A stretch of 64,000 nucleotides of DNA from Rhodococcus sp. G-MC3 (GTDB lineage Bacteria; Actinomycetota; Actinomycetes; Mycobacteriales; Mycobacteriaceae). Positions 8,288 through 17,588 of this stretch are shown piece by piece. Under the pieces are notes generated by a model that was given only the letters and a program-made list of their open reading frames with translations, searched no databases and was not told where the DNA came from. Every line of letters starts with the position of its first letter. The first letter of the stretch is position 1. The position numbers and the translations under genes are program-made. The stretch is taken from positions 241,462 through 305,461 of the forward strand of contig NZ_JASISW010000005.1 in assembly GCF_030063335.1 (NCBI RefSeq), read 5' to 3'.

Positions 8288-9625
8288 ATGGCAAAACGGA
8301 CATATGTCCGCACGGCTGCGGTGCTGGGTGCTGCGTCATTGGCACTATTCGGCTGTTCATCGAGCGACGATTCGAGCTCGAGTGACAGCAGCAGCGCCGC
8401 CAGCAGTGGAAGTTCGGAAGCAGAAGCGACCGTATCGACCGATTGCACCCCGGAGCAGGCAACTGCGGGCGCAACTCCAGTCACCACACCGCTGGTTGTC
8501 GGCACGTTGCTTCCCGCAACCGGCTCGCTCGCATTCCTAGGCCCACCCGAGGTCGCGGGCGTGCAGCTCGGAGTCGACGAGGTCAACGCAGGAGGTGGGG
8601 TTCTCGGTCAGCCCGTTCAGCTGATCCAGGGCGACTCGGGAGACACCACGACCGACACCGCGAACACCACCGTCGACCGGCTTCTCGCCGGCGGTGCCGA
8701 CGTCATCGTCGGCGCTGCGTCGTCTTCGGTGTCGCTCAAGGTAATCGACAAGATCTCCAGCGCGGGCGTCGTTCAGTTCTCACCGGCCAACACGTCCGAC
8801 CAGTTCGTCTGCTACCCGGACAAGGGACAGTACTTCCGCACCGCCCCGACCGATGTTCTGCAGGCTCAGGCGCTCTCGCAGCTCATCGCCGAGGACGGCG
8901 CACAGCGTGTCTCCATTCTCGCGCTGAACGATCCATACGGCACCGGGCTCGCGTCGAACACCGTCAAGAACCTCGAAGACGCAGGTATTGCCTCGGATCA
9001 GATTCAGAAGATTATCTACGATCCCAACGCGCAGTCGTTCAACGCCGAGGTCGATGACGTGAAGAACTTCGCACCCGACGCCGTGGCCATCGTCGGCTTC
9101 GAGGAGTCCGCCAAGATCATCACGCGTATGCACGAGGTTGGTATCGGCCCGTCCGACGGCACAGGCGTCTACGGCGTCGACGGCAACATGGGCAACGCCC
9201 TCGGTGATTCGGTCGCCGCTGGTTTGCTCGACACGATGCGCGGCACGACGCCGCTCACCGACGTCGGCACGGCTTTCCAGGACCGGCTCAAGACGGTCGA
9301 CCCCGCGTTGGTCGACTTCAACTACGCCGGTGAATCCTACGACGCAGTCATCATTTCGGCTCTCGCTGCCGAGCAGGCCAAGTCGACGGCCGGAACCGAC
9401 ATCGCTGCCGATATCAACAGCGTCACCAAGGACGGCGAGAAGTGCACGACCTACGCGCAGTGCCTCCCGTTGGCCCAGGCTGGTACCGACATCGACTATG
9501 ACGGTGTCACCGGCACGCTGAACTTCAGCGATGCAGGTGAGCCGGCAACCGGTTCGTACGGCAACCTGGTCTTCGGACCGGACAACAAGCTCACCACGGA
9601 CGGATACATCGTCGTCGGGGAGTGA
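8288..9625 (+). CDS. livK: branched-chain amino acid ABC transporter, substrate-binding lipoprotein
   Basis: Captures the substrate outside the membrane for the LivFGHM transporter encoded convergently downstream. 445 residues; a lipoprotein signal ends in LALFGC (lipid-modified Cys 23), followed by a Ser/Asp-rich flexible linker (~24-50). The body is a Peripla_BP_6 domain: VVGTLLPATGSLAFLGPPEVAGVQLGVDEVNAGGG, then DRLLAGGADVIVGAASSSVSL and FNYAGESYDAVIISALAA. AAGGAGA lies 8 bases before the ATG. Substrate may be amino acids or related compounds; the family alone does not fix it. Confidence 0.94.
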   Translation: MAKRTYVRTAAVLGAASLALFGCSSSDDSSSSDSSSAASSGSSEAEATVSTDCTPEQATAGATPVTTPLVVGTLLPATGSLAFLGPPEVAGVQLGVDEVNAGGGVLGQPVQLIQGDSGDTTTDTANTTVDRLLAGGADVIVGAASSSVSLKVIDKISSAGVVQFSPANTSDQFVCYPDKGQYFRTAPTDVLQAQALSQLIAEDGAQRVSILALNDPYGTGLASNTVKNLEDAGIASDQIQKIIYDPNAQSFNAEVDDVKNFAPDAVAIVGFEESAKIITRMHEVGIGPSDGTGVYGVDGNMGNALGDSVAAGLLDTMRGTTPLTDVGTAFQDRLKTVDPALVDFNYAGESYDAVIISALAAEQAKSTAGTDIAADINSVTKDGEKCTTYAQCLPLAQAGTDIDYDGVTGTLNFSDAGEPATGSYGNLVFGPDNKLTTDGYIVVGE

Positions 9626-9640
9626 TCCACTGAAGTAACG

Positions 9641-9679
9641 ACAAGAGCCCCGATCCGCACCGCGGATCGGGGCTCTTGT
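9641..9679 (+). terminator. rho-independent terminator-like hairpin after livK
   Basis: A perfect 18-bp stem (ACAAGAGCCCCGATCCGC with its complement) closed by a 3-base loop lies 15 bases after the livK stop. The T tract on either side is weak, so it may act in both directions between the convergent livK and livF genes. Confidence 0.85.
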
Positions 9680-9739
9680 CTGTGTTCCGCACCTCGGGGT
9701 TTCGGACCGAATGAGGCATTCGGTCGACCCCCGGCAGCC

Positions 9740-9774
9740 GAGAACCCGGGTTCGACACGCGAACCCGGGTTCTC
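9740..9774 (-). terminator. second hairpin between livK and livF
   Basis: A perfect 15-bp stem GAGAACCCGGGTTCG with its complement and a 5-base loop, just downstream of the livF stop on the minus strand. It lacks a clear T run. Placed to end the liv operon transcript or stabilise its 3' end. Confidence 0.65.
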
Positions 9775-9787
9775 TGGCGATACCGAC

Positions 9788-10597
9788 TTACTTCTTTTCT
9801 TTGCTCCCGGCCAGGGTGCCGAGGTACAGCTCGATGACCTTCGGGTCGTTCATCAGATTGGTTCCGGTGTCGGTGTAGGCATTTCGGCCCTGGTCGAGGA
9901 CGTACCCCCGGTCGCAGATCTGAAGGCAGCGGCGCGCGTTCTGCTCGACCATGATGATCGAGACACCCGTCGCGTTGATCTTCTTGCAGCGAATGAACAC
10001 CTCGTCCTGGAACATCGGCGACAGACCGGCCGACGGCTCGTCGAGCAGCAGTACCGACGGCTCCATCATCAAAGCCCGCCCCATGGCGACCATCTGACGC
10101 TCACCACCGGACAGTGCTCCCGCCTTGACCTTCTTCCGCTCACCGAGGAGGGGAAACAGTTCGCTCACGAAGTCGAATCGCTCCGCGAACTTCTTGGGAC
10201 GCAGATAGATTCCCATCTCCAGGTTCTCTTCGATGGTCAGCGACGGGAACACGTTCTGTGTCTGAGGGACGTATCCCACACCCTTGGTGACGAGGACGTG
10301 AGCCTCGGCGGACGTGATGTTGTCGCCGCGGAGCTTCACCGAGCCCTCTCGCACGGGGATGAGTCCGAAGAGTGTCTTCAGCAAGGTGGATTTACCGGCG
10401 CCGTTCGGGCCGATGATGCCGACGATCTCCCCGTCTTTGAGGAAGAAATTACACTCGCTCAGAATGTTGACGCCGGGGATGTAGCCGGCGACGAGGTTGT
10501 CGGCGCGGACGAGTGCGCCTTCGGCGAGACGTGCGTGTTCTGCCGGTGTAGCGGCAAATTCGGCCGGAGTCAGTTTGACTGTGCTCGGTTCGCTCAT
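9788..10597 (-). CDS. livF: branched-chain amino acid ABC transporter ATP-binding protein LivF
   Basis: 269-residue cytoplasmic ATPase. Walker A GPNGAGKS, Q-loop in YVPQTQNVFPSLTIEENLEMG, signature LSGGERQ, Walker B SVLLLDEPSAGLSP, and the switch His region replaced by VEQNARR, the LivF form. It pairs with LivG as the heterodimeric motor. The ATG at 10597 overlaps the livG stop (ATGA), so it is translationally coupled. The N-terminal ~30 residues before the first strand are longer than usual. Confidence 0.95.
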   Translation of the reverse strand: MSEPSTVKLTPAEFAATPAEHARLAEGALVRADNLVAGYIPGVNILSECNFFLKDGEIVGIIGPNGAGKSTLLKTLFGLIPVREGSVKLRGDNITSAEAHVLVTKGVGYVPQTQNVFPSLTIEENLEMGIYLRPKKFAERFDFVSELFPLLGERKKVKAGALSGGERQMVAMGRALMMEPSVLLLDEPSAGLSPMFQDEVFIRCKKINATGVSIIMVEQNARRCLQICDRGYVLDQGRNAYTDTGTNLMNDPKVIELYLGTLAGSKEKK

Positions 10598-11694
10598 TTG
10601 CCGTCTTCTTCCTTGGCGTGCTTCGCCGTCGTCGGTGCTGTCTCGCCCGATGTCAACGTTGGAGGCACCACGAACTCGGGTTCGGACAGGTCTCCGCCTG
10701 CCTCCAGTTCTTCGGCCTCGGCTTGTGCGAGTGCTTCGGCGAGTGCGGCCGTTGCGCCCACCGGGTTGCCGTCCGAGTCGAATTCGAGTGCTTGATCGTG
10801 GTGGCTGCCGAGATAGGCATCGACGACGGCGCCGTTGTTGGACAACTCCTCCGGCGTGGATTCTGCGATGACGCTTCCCTGCGCCATCACCACAACCCAG
10901 TCGCTGATGTCGCGGATGACGTCCATGTCGTGCTCGACGAAGACGACGGTCATTCCGTCGTCGCGGAGGGATTTGATGTGGCCCAGAAGGCTTTGCGTCA
11001 GAGCTGGATTGACACCTGCCATGGGCTCGTCGAGCATGACAACCGCGGGATCGGTCATGAGAGCCCGTGCCATTTCCAGCAGTTTGCGCTGGCCTCCGGA
11101 CATCGAGCCTGCGAGGTCGTCGGCTTTGCCGTCGAGCTTGAAACGTTCGAGAAGTTGGTACGCCCGTTCGGTAACTTCCTTCTCCTGCTTCTTCCACGTC
11201 CACGGCATCAACGTGTTGAAGATGCGTTCGCCTCGCTGACCCGTCGCCCCCAATCGCACATTGTCGAGGACGGTCAACTTGGACAGTGCTTTGGTGAGCT
11301 GAAACGTGCGGACGACGCCTTTGCGCGCCACCTGATGCGGATGCATCTTGCCGAGGGACTGCCCGTCCATCGACCAGGTTCCGGTGTCCGGCCGATCGAA
11401 TCCGGTGAGCAGGTTGAACAGGGTCGTCTTTCCAGCCCCGTTCGGGCCGATGAGGCCGGTGATGCATCCGCGCTGAATTTCCAGGTGGGCGACATCGACA
11501 GCTTTGAGGCCACCGAACGTACGAGATACACCGTCGACGACGAGCGTGGCGTCAGGTTTTGCTGCACCGGGTTGCTGCGGCACATCAGCGAACAATGCCG
11601 TTCGCTGTTCGGCGCTGAGTGCGTGGGCGGCCCGTGCGCCTGAAGTGGTACCAGGCTTCGCAGTTGAATCAGGCCCTGCAGTTGAATCAGGCAT
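10594..11694 (-). CDS. livG: branched-chain amino acid ABC transporter ATP-binding protein LivG
   Basis: 366 residues, longer than the usual ~255-300 because of a low-complexity N-terminal extension (~1-48, with DSTAGP/DSTAKP repeated by an 18-bp duplication) and an acidic, Ala/Glu-rich C-terminal tail (~305-366). The core has Walker A GPNGAGKT, signature MSGGQRK, Walker B VVMLDEPMAGVNP and switch His in VEHDMDVI. Its start overlaps the end of livM by 8 bases, its stop overlaps livF. Confidence 0.95.
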   Translation of the reverse strand: MPDSTAGPDSTAKPGTTSGARAAHALSAEQRTALFADVPQQPGAAKPDATLVVDGVSRTFGGLKAVDVAHLEIQRGCITGLIGPNGAGKTTLFNLLTGFDRPDTGTWSMDGQSLGKMHPHQVARKGVVRTFQLTKALSKLTVLDNVRLGATGQRGERIFNTLMPWTWKKQEKEVTERAYQLLERFKLDGKADDLAGSMSGGQRKLLEMARALMTDPAVVMLDEPMAGVNPALTQSLLGHIKSLRDDGMTVVFVEHDMDVIRDISDWVVVMAQGSVIAESTPEELSNNGAVVDAYLGSHHDQALEFDSDGNPVGATAALAEALAQAEAEELEAGGDLSEPEFVVPPTLTSGETAPTTAKHAKEEDGK

Positions 11695-12676
11695 TGAGTT
11701 GGACCTCTCGCTTGTTGCCGAGAATGCCCTGGGGTCTAAACACCATCAACACGGCGATCAGGATGCCCAGGAGTACGAATCGCGTTGCGCCGACCTGCTG
11801 TTCGCTGAGATTCAACAGTGGGTCGGGGCCTGCGATCGCTTGACGGAGGATGGCGTCGGGAATCGAGAGCAGGAACCAGAACAGCATCGCTCCGAGTACG
11901 GGGCCGAATACGGTTGCTGCACCGCCGAGAATGAGCGCACCGAAGGCGAAGAACGTCTGTGCCGTCGAGTAGAAGTCCGGGTTGATCGACTTGGTCTGGA
12001 GTGCGTTGAACACGCCGCCCATTCCGCCGATCACGCCACCGAGCACGAGGGCTTGCATCTTGTAGACGAAGACGTTCTTACCGAGCGAGCGTGCAGCATC
12101 CTCGTCCTCACGGACTGCTTTGAGGACGCGACCCCACGGGCTGTGCGTCAGCAAGTACACCAGACCACACAGAATGACGACGAGTGTCCATCCGACGACC
12201 ATCGCCCACAGGTCGTCACCGTAGAACTTCACACCGAGGAACGCGTACTGCTTGCCCGAGTCGAAGGGGCTGAGCGAGGTGAACGGGTCGGCGAATCCGA
12301 AGATTCCGTTTGTCGATTTGGTCACCGGATCGGATGCGGTGGATCGGAAGACCAGCCTCAGAATTTCCGAGGCCGCGATGGTCACGATGGCGAGATAGTC
12401 GGCTCGCAGTCGCAGAGTTGGAATGCCGAGTACGAGAGCCAGCAATCCGGCTGCGCCGAGTCCGACGAGGATTCCCAGCCACAGGGGCTGGTGATAGGTG
12501 ATTGTCATGATGCCGACGCCGTAGCCGCCGAGCAGCGCAAAGCCGATCTGACCGAAGTTGAGAAGTCCGGCATATCCGAAGTGCAGGTTGAGGCCGATAG
12601 CCAAGAGAGCGTAGAAGATCGCCGACGGGCCGATCAGCTGTGCGAGTGAAACCTGGAGTGCTGCAAGAATATCCAT
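11687..12676 (-). CDS. livM: branched-chain amino acid ABC transporter permease LivM
   Basis: 329-residue inner-membrane permease with about ten hydrophobic helices. The family signature HFGYAGLLNFGQIGFALLGGYGVG is near residues 32-56 and the cytoplasmic EAA-like loop RVLKAVREDEDAARSLGKNVFVYKMQAL near 205-235. It pairs with LivH to form the channel. Five bases separate its start from the livH stop. Confidence 0.95.
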   Translation of the reverse strand: MDILAALQVSLAQLIGPSAIFYALLAIGLNLHFGYAGLLNFGQIGFALLGGYGVGIMTITYHQPLWLGILVGLGAAGLLALVLGIPTLRLRADYLAIVTIAASEILRLVFRSTASDPVTKSTNGIFGFADPFTSLSPFDSGKQYAFLGVKFYGDDLWAMVVGWTLVVILCGLVYLLTHSPWGRVLKAVREDEDAARSLGKNVFVYKMQALVLGGVIGGMGGVFNALQTKSINPDFYSTAQTFFAFGALILGGAATVFGPVLGAMLFWFLLSIPDAILRQAIAGPDPLLNLSEQQVGATRFVLLGILIAVLMVFRPQGILGNKREVQLNA

Positions 12677-12681
12677 CTATC

Positions 12682-14061
12682 TCACCCGATCCTTTGCCGC
12701 GAGCCGAGTATGCCCTGAGGCCTGACGACGAGGATGAGAATCAAGACGAGCAGTCCTCCGATGTATTTGAGATCGGGATTGATGATCAGCGTCGACCACT
12801 GCACGAGGAGACCGACGATGACACAGCCGAGGAGAGCTCCGTATGCGGTTCCCAAGCCGCCGAGGGTGATTCCAGCGAACATCAGCAGAAGAAGTTTGAA
12901 GCCCATTTCCCACTGCACTCGGCCGCCGAGTTCGGATAATCCGAAGAGCACACCACCGAGGGCGGCAAGGCCACCTCCCATGCACCAGACGAATGTCACG
13001 ACGCGTTCGACGTTGATTCCGGACGACGCTGCGAGATCGCGGTTGTCCGCGACGGCTCGCATGGCTTTGCCGATTCGGGTGCGCTGCAGCATCAATGCGA
13101 CACCGACGAGAACGATGATGCTGATGATGATGCAGGCCAGGTTGACGTTGGTGATCGAGAACGGGCCCCATTCGTTCTGCGTCTGGGCCTGGTAGTCGTC
13201 GAACGGCTCGGCTCGATCCGAGAAAAATACGAGGATCAGGTAGCGCAGGGAGATCGCAAGGCCGATGGAGACCACCAACTGCGCGATCAAACCGGTTTTG
13301 CGTTTTCGTAGGGGTCGCCAGATCAGCGCATTGTTGAGCCAACCGAAGGCGACTCCGACAATTATGGCCAGAATCGTTGCTGGGATCAGCTGGATACCGA
13401 GACTGACGTTGAACACCCACGCGGCGACGGCGCCTAGAGTCACCAACTCGCCGTGCGCGAAGTTGGTCAGGCCGGTGGTGCCGAAGATCAAACTGAGCCC
13501 GACTGCGGCCAAAGCGATGACCAGTCCGAAACGAAAACCGTCGACAGTGGTCCTGATGAATTTCTCGTAGAACGGAACTTCGGTCGCCGTTCGCGCTTCG
13601 CCGAACGAGAAGATGACCGTATTGGCGCGGCCTGCGGCGACGTCACGCTGAACCTCGCCCTGGACACTGACGCCATCCGGGAGGGTCTCGGAGACGATTT
13701 CGAACGTATAGGACCCGGGCGATAGCTGGAGGGTCCATCGACCACCTTCGGCCGATGTCGTACGGGCAACTTCGCCGCCCGAAGCATCGACTGCTCGGAC
13801 GTCGATGTCGGCGAGCCGTTCGCCGCCGTTGTTGAGGCTGCCGCTGACCGCGACCGCATCAGCGGGGGGTTGCTCGGTGGTCGAGGCAGCGGGAGGGGGA
13901 GTGGGAGTCGGTTCCTGCGCGAGCGCGGTGCCGCCGAACGCGACTGTTGCGACTGCTGCGAGGAGAGACAAGATGAGGGTTTGTCTGCATAGATGAAGCC
14001 AGGTTCGGCTACTGGACCGAATTCGGTTCTTCCTTCGGGTCCATCGAACATTTGGAGCCAC
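12682..14061 (-). CDS. livH: branched-chain amino acid ABC transporter permease LivH with exported N-terminal domain
   Basis: 459 residues from GTG 14061, chosen because GGAGGA sits 5 bases upstream; a longer frame reaches 14148 but lacks such a site. Residues ~25-48 form a signal peptide (LILSLLAAVATVAFGGTALA). A Thr/Pro linker (~50-66) leads to a beta-rich module (~70-155: VSGSLNNGGERLADIDVRAVD, TTSAEGGRWTLQLSPGSYTFEI) resembling carboxypeptidase-regulatory or Cna-B-type domains. The LivH permease fills ~172-455, with TTGLTNFAHGELVTLGA. The extra domain would lie outside the membrane, where it could meet the binding protein or cell wall. Confidence 0.93.
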   Translation of the reverse strand: MAPNVRWTRRKNRIRSSSRTWLHLCRQTLILSLLAAVATVAFGGTALAQEPTPTPPPAASTTEQPPADAVAVSGSLNNGGERLADIDVRAVDASGGEVARTTSAEGGRWTLQLSPGSYTFEIVSETLPDGVSVQGEVQRDVAAGRANTVIFSFGEARTATEVPFYEKFIRTTVDGFRFGLVIALAAVGLSLIFGTTGLTNFAHGELVTLGAVAAWVFNVSLGIQLIPATILAIIVGVAFGWLNNALIWRPLRKRKTGLIAQLVVSIGLAISLRYLILVFFSDRAEPFDDYQAQTQNEWGPFSITNVNLACIIISIIVLVGVALMLQRTRIGKAMRAVADNRDLAASSGINVERVVTFVWCMGGGLAALGGVLFGLSELGGRVQWEMGFKLLLLMFAGITLGGLGTAYGALLGCVIVGLLVQWSTLIINPDLKYIGGLLVLILILVVRPQGILGSRQRIG

Positions 14062-14270
14062 GCACGTCCTCCGGACGGTTGTCGGGCCTGAGCCCACGGC
14101 GGGCCCCGGCTGCTTGCAATTGTCGGACTCTAACTGGTGGAAGCGCACGAAATCGGCGTCTCGAATTTCCGGGATGTATCGTTTGTGTTTCGAACCGCGC
14201 GGCCAGGCGAATAGCTGGGCTTTCGGATCCGCTTAGGTCCTGTCGGACCCCCTACATAGACTGGGTCACC

Positions 14271-17012
14271 GTGAGCCCAGTAACCGAAGCCAGTGCCGCA
14301 CCCGCATCCACGGCATCCAGTTCCGCCGACGGCCAGCAGCCGACTCTGTTGCTGATCGACGGGCATTCGATCGCATTCCGTGCGTTCTTCGCGTTGCCGG
14401 TGGACAACTTCAAGACCACCAGTGGTCAATCCACCAACGCCGTGTACGGGTTCACTTCGATGCTGATCAACCTGTTGCGGGACGAGAAGCCCACGCACAT
14501 CGCTGCGGCGTTCGACGTGTCCCGTCAGACGTTCCGCGCGGAGCGATTTCCCGAGTACAAGGCCAACCGAAGCAAGACGCCCGACGAGTTTGCCGGTCAG
14601 GTGGACATCACCAAGGACGTCCTCGCGGCCATGGGCATTCCGGTGATGGCCGAAGCCGGGTTCGAGGCCGACGACATCATCGCGACCCTGGTGACTCAGG
14701 CCGAAGCGCTTGGCTACCGCATTCTCGTCGTCACCGGTGACCGCGACTCCTTGCAACTCGTCACCGAGAACGTCACGGTGCTGTACCCAAAAAAAGGCGT
14801 CTCCGAGCTCACTCGGTTCACTCCGGAAGAAGTAACCACCAAATACGGTCTCACGCCTGCTCAGTACCCGGATTTCGCGGCACTGCGCGGAGATCCGAGT
14901 GACAACCTCCCCGGGATCCCCGGTGTCGGCGAGAAAACGGCCACCAAGTGGATCGTCGAGTACGGGTCGTTGGAAAAGCTCGTCGACAATGTGGACAAGG
15001 TGAAGGGCAAGGTAGGCGACGCGCTGCGCGCCAATCTTTCCAGTGTCGTTCTCAACCGCGAGCTCACCGAGATGGTGCGCGACGTCCCACTTCCTTACAC
15101 CCCAGATCAGTTGGAGCTGGCGCCATGGGATCGCGAGAAAATTCATGGCTTGTTCGACGATCTCGAATTTCGGGTTCTGCGTGATCGACTTTTCGACACG
15201 CTGTCGTCAGTGGAACCGGAAGCCGAGGAAGGCTTCGACGTCAGGGGCGGGGCAGTGCCGGTCGGTCAACTGGCCGAGTGGTTGCGTGCCCACGCGTCGA
15301 CTGGTCAGCGGCACGGATTGTCAGTCGTCGGGCCCCGCCGCCCGTTCGACAGCGATGCCGTGTCCATCGCCATCGCGGCATCGGACGGAGAGGGCGGTTT
15401 CGTCACCACGAGCGCACTCGACGAGTCCGACGAACAGGCACTTGCGGCGTGGCTTGCCGACGCCGCTCAGCCCAAGGCATTGCACGAGGCGAAGTGGGCA
15501 CTGCACGCGCTGCGCGGTCGAAGTTGGACACTCGGCGGCCTGACAAGCGACACAGCGCTTGCCGCTTACCTCGTTCGCCCAGGGCAGCGAAGTTTCAATC
15601 TCGACGACTTGTCTCTGCGATACCTCAAGCGCGAATTGCGCGCCGAGGACTCGGTCGAAGGACAGTTGTCTCTGCTGGACACCGAGGATGTGGCCGAAGC
15701 CGCGGTTGCCGAGGGTGAGATCCTCCGAGCGCAAGCAATTCTCGACCTGGCGGCTGCCCTGGACATCGAACTCGAGAGTATCGAGTCAACCACGTTGCTC
15801 TCGGAGATGGAGCTGCCGTTGCTGACGGTGCTCGCCGATTTGGAGGCAACAGGTATAGCTGTGAACCGCGATCATCTCGGCGAGCTGCAGAGCAGGTTTG
15901 CGGACCAGGTGAACGACGCTGCCACGTCGGCCTACGACGTCATCGGCAAACAGATCAACCTCGGATCCCCGAAGCAGTTGCAGGTCGTCCTCTTCGACGA
16001 GCTCGAGATGCCGAAAACCAAGAAGACGAAAACTGGCTACACCACCGATGCCGATGCGCTGCAAGGCCTGTTCGAGAAGACCGAGCACCCGTTCCTGAAG
16101 TTCCTGCTCGATCACCGTGACGCAACGCGCATGAAAGTCACGGTCGACGGACTTCTCAAGTCGGTCGACGACGACGGCCGCATCCACACCACGTTCAATC
16201 AGACAGTCGCGGCCACCGGCCGACTGTCGTCCACCGACCCGAACCTGCAGAACATTCCTGTACGCAACGAGGCCGGGCGGCACATCCGCGACGGCTTCGT
16301 CGTGGGTGAGGGCTACGACACCCTCCTCACCGCCGACTACAGCCAGATCGAGATGCGGATCATGGCTCACCTCTCCGGTGACGAGGGTCTGATCGAAGCC
16401 TTCAACACGGGCGAGGATCTGCACAGTTTCGTCGGAGCCCGCGCCTTCGGTGTTCCCATCGAAGAGGTCACACCCGAGCTACGTCGGCGAGTCAAGGCGA
16501 TGTCCTACGGGCTCGCGTACGGCCTCAGCGCGTTCGGGCTTGCAGCGCAGCTCAAGATCTCCACCGACGAAGCGAAACAACAGATGGAGGCATACTTCTC
16601 GCGGTTCGGCGGCGTACGCGACTATCTGCGTAGCGCCGTCGAGGAATCAAGGAAGGTCGGCTACACGTCGACTCTCTACGGTCGACGCCGCTATCTGCCG
16701 GACCTCAACAGCGACAATCGTCAACGCCGAGAGGTTGCCGAGCGTGCGGCACTCAACGCGCCGATCCAGGGCACCGCGGCAGACATCATCAAGGTTGCGA
16801 TGATAGAGGTGCACAAGTCGCTGTCGTATTCGAACCTGAAGTCACGCATGCTTCTGCAGGTGCACGACGAGCTGGTACTCGAGGTTGTTGATTCCGAACG
16901 CGAGGAGGTAGAGGCGTTGGTTCGCGACAAGATGTCGTCGGCGATCACACTGTCCGTGCCGCTCGAGGTGTCCGTCGGTACAGGTGCGAGCTGGGACAAG
17001 GCCGCCCACTAG
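14271..17012 (+). CDS. polA: DNA polymerase I
   Basis: Repair and Okazaki-fragment polymerase, 913 residues from GTG 14271. The 5'-3' exonuclease domain (~20-310) shows LLIDGHSIAFRAFFALP, DDIIATL and VTGDRDSLQLV. The middle 3'-5' exonuclease-like domain lacks the catalytic acidic residues in recognisable form, as in mycobacterial Pol I. Polymerase motifs are intact: A TADYSQIEMRIMAHLSGDE, B RRRVKAMSYGLAYGLSAFG, C LLQVHDELVLEV. It is divergent from livH; the start may be leaderless, since no clear Shine-Dalgarno site precedes the GTG. Confidence 0.97.
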   Translation: MSPVTEASAAPASTASSSADGQQPTLLLIDGHSIAFRAFFALPVDNFKTTSGQSTNAVYGFTSMLINLLRDEKPTHIAAAFDVSRQTFRAERFPEYKANRSKTPDEFAGQVDITKDVLAAMGIPVMAEAGFEADDIIATLVTQAEALGYRILVVTGDRDSLQLVTENVTVLYPKKGVSELTRFTPEEVTTKYGLTPAQYPDFAALRGDPSDNLPGIPGVGEKTATKWIVEYGSLEKLVDNVDKVKGKVGDALRANLSSVVLNRELTEMVRDVPLPYTPDQLELAPWDREKIHGLFDDLEFRVLRDRLFDTLSSVEPEAEEGFDVRGGAVPVGQLAEWLRAHASTGQRHGLSVVGPRRPFDSDAVSIAIAASDGEGGFVTTSALDESDEQALAAWLADAAQPKALHEAKWALHALRGRSWTLGGLTSDTALAAYLVRPGQRSFNLDDLSLRYLKRELRAEDSVEGQLSLLDTEDVAEAAVAEGEILRAQAILDLAAALDIELESIESTTLLSEMELPLLTVLADLEATGIAVNRDHLGELQSRFADQVNDAATSAYDVIGKQINLGSPKQLQVVLFDELEMPKTKKTKTGYTTDADALQGLFEKTEHPFLKFLLDHRDATRMKVTVDGLLKSVDDDGRIHTTFNQTVAATGRLSSTDPNLQNIPVRNEAGRHIRDGFVVGEGYDTLLTADYSQIEMRIMAHLSGDEGLIEAFNTGEDLHSFVGARAFGVPIEEVTPELRRRVKAMSYGLAYGLSAFGLAAQLKISTDEAKQQMEAYFSRFGGVRDYLRSAVEESRKVGYTSTLYGRRRYLPDLNSDNRQRREVAERAALNAPIQGTAADIIKVAMIEVHKSLSYSNLKSRMLLQVHDELVLEVVDSEREEVEALVRDKMSSAITLSVPLEVSVGTGASWDKAAH

Positions 17013-17074
17013 CTCGCTCGAAGGCAGCGATACGCGCGCCGACGGCCGGTGCTGCGCAGGGCCGAGGAACGACA

Positions 17075-17103
17075 AAAGCCGGTCGCGCAATGCGACCGGC
17101 TTT
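17075..17103 (+). terminator. bidirectional terminator between polA and thioredoxin gene
   Basis: 12-bp perfect stem AAAGCCGGTCGC with its complement and a 5-base loop (GCAAT). A-rich on the left and TTT on the right give short U tracts in both directions, which suits the convergent polA and trx genes. Confidence 0.88.
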
Positions 17104-17119
17104 GCCCGTTCCGTTTGAG

Positions 17120-17497
17120 CTATTCAGCGGCAGCTTCGGCCTTCTGCTCTTCGAGCTGTGCTTTGACCACATCCATGTCGAGCGCCTTGATCTGTCCGAC
17201 CAGGTCCTCCAGCGCCGCAGCGGGAAGTGCGCCCGGCTGTGCGAACACGAGGATTCCTTCACGGAACGCCATGATCGTGGGAATCGACTTTATGTTGGCA
17301 GCAGCCGCGAGGCCCTGCTCCGCTTCGGTGTCGACCTTGGCGTGCACCACATCGGGGTGTGCGTCGGAAGACTTCTCGAAGGTCGGTGCGAACTGGCGGC
17401 ACGGGCCACACCAGGAAGCCCAGAAATCGACGAGTACTACGTCGTTGCCGCCGACGATGTCGTCGAAGTTCTGCTGAGTCAAAGTCTGTGTTGCCAC
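17120..17497 (-). CDS. trxA: thioredoxin
   Basis: 125-residue thiol-disulfide reductant. The active site WCGPC is at ~29-33 in VDFWASWCGPCRQFAP, and the cis-proline segment is IKSIPTIMAFREG. GTG start. The C-terminal ~15 residues (KAQLEEQKAEAAAE) extend past the usual ~105-residue fold. A thioredoxin-like gene near polA is not part of the M. tuberculosis order, so this is a Rhodococcus-side insertion. No reductase gene is adjacent. Confidence 0.95.
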   Translation of the reverse strand: MATQTLTQQNFDDIVGGNDVVLVDFWASWCGPCRQFAPTFEKSSDAHPDVVHAKVDTEAEQGLAAAANIKSIPTIMAFREGILVFAQPGALPAAALEDLVGQIKALDMDVVKAQLEEQKAEAAAE

Positions 17498-17588
17498 GCC
17501 TACCCTTTCGTTGATGATTCGTTCTCTGCGTGCTTCAACGCACTACGGTGCCGGAATCTTCCCGATCACGCAGGACGAGCACACCGGA

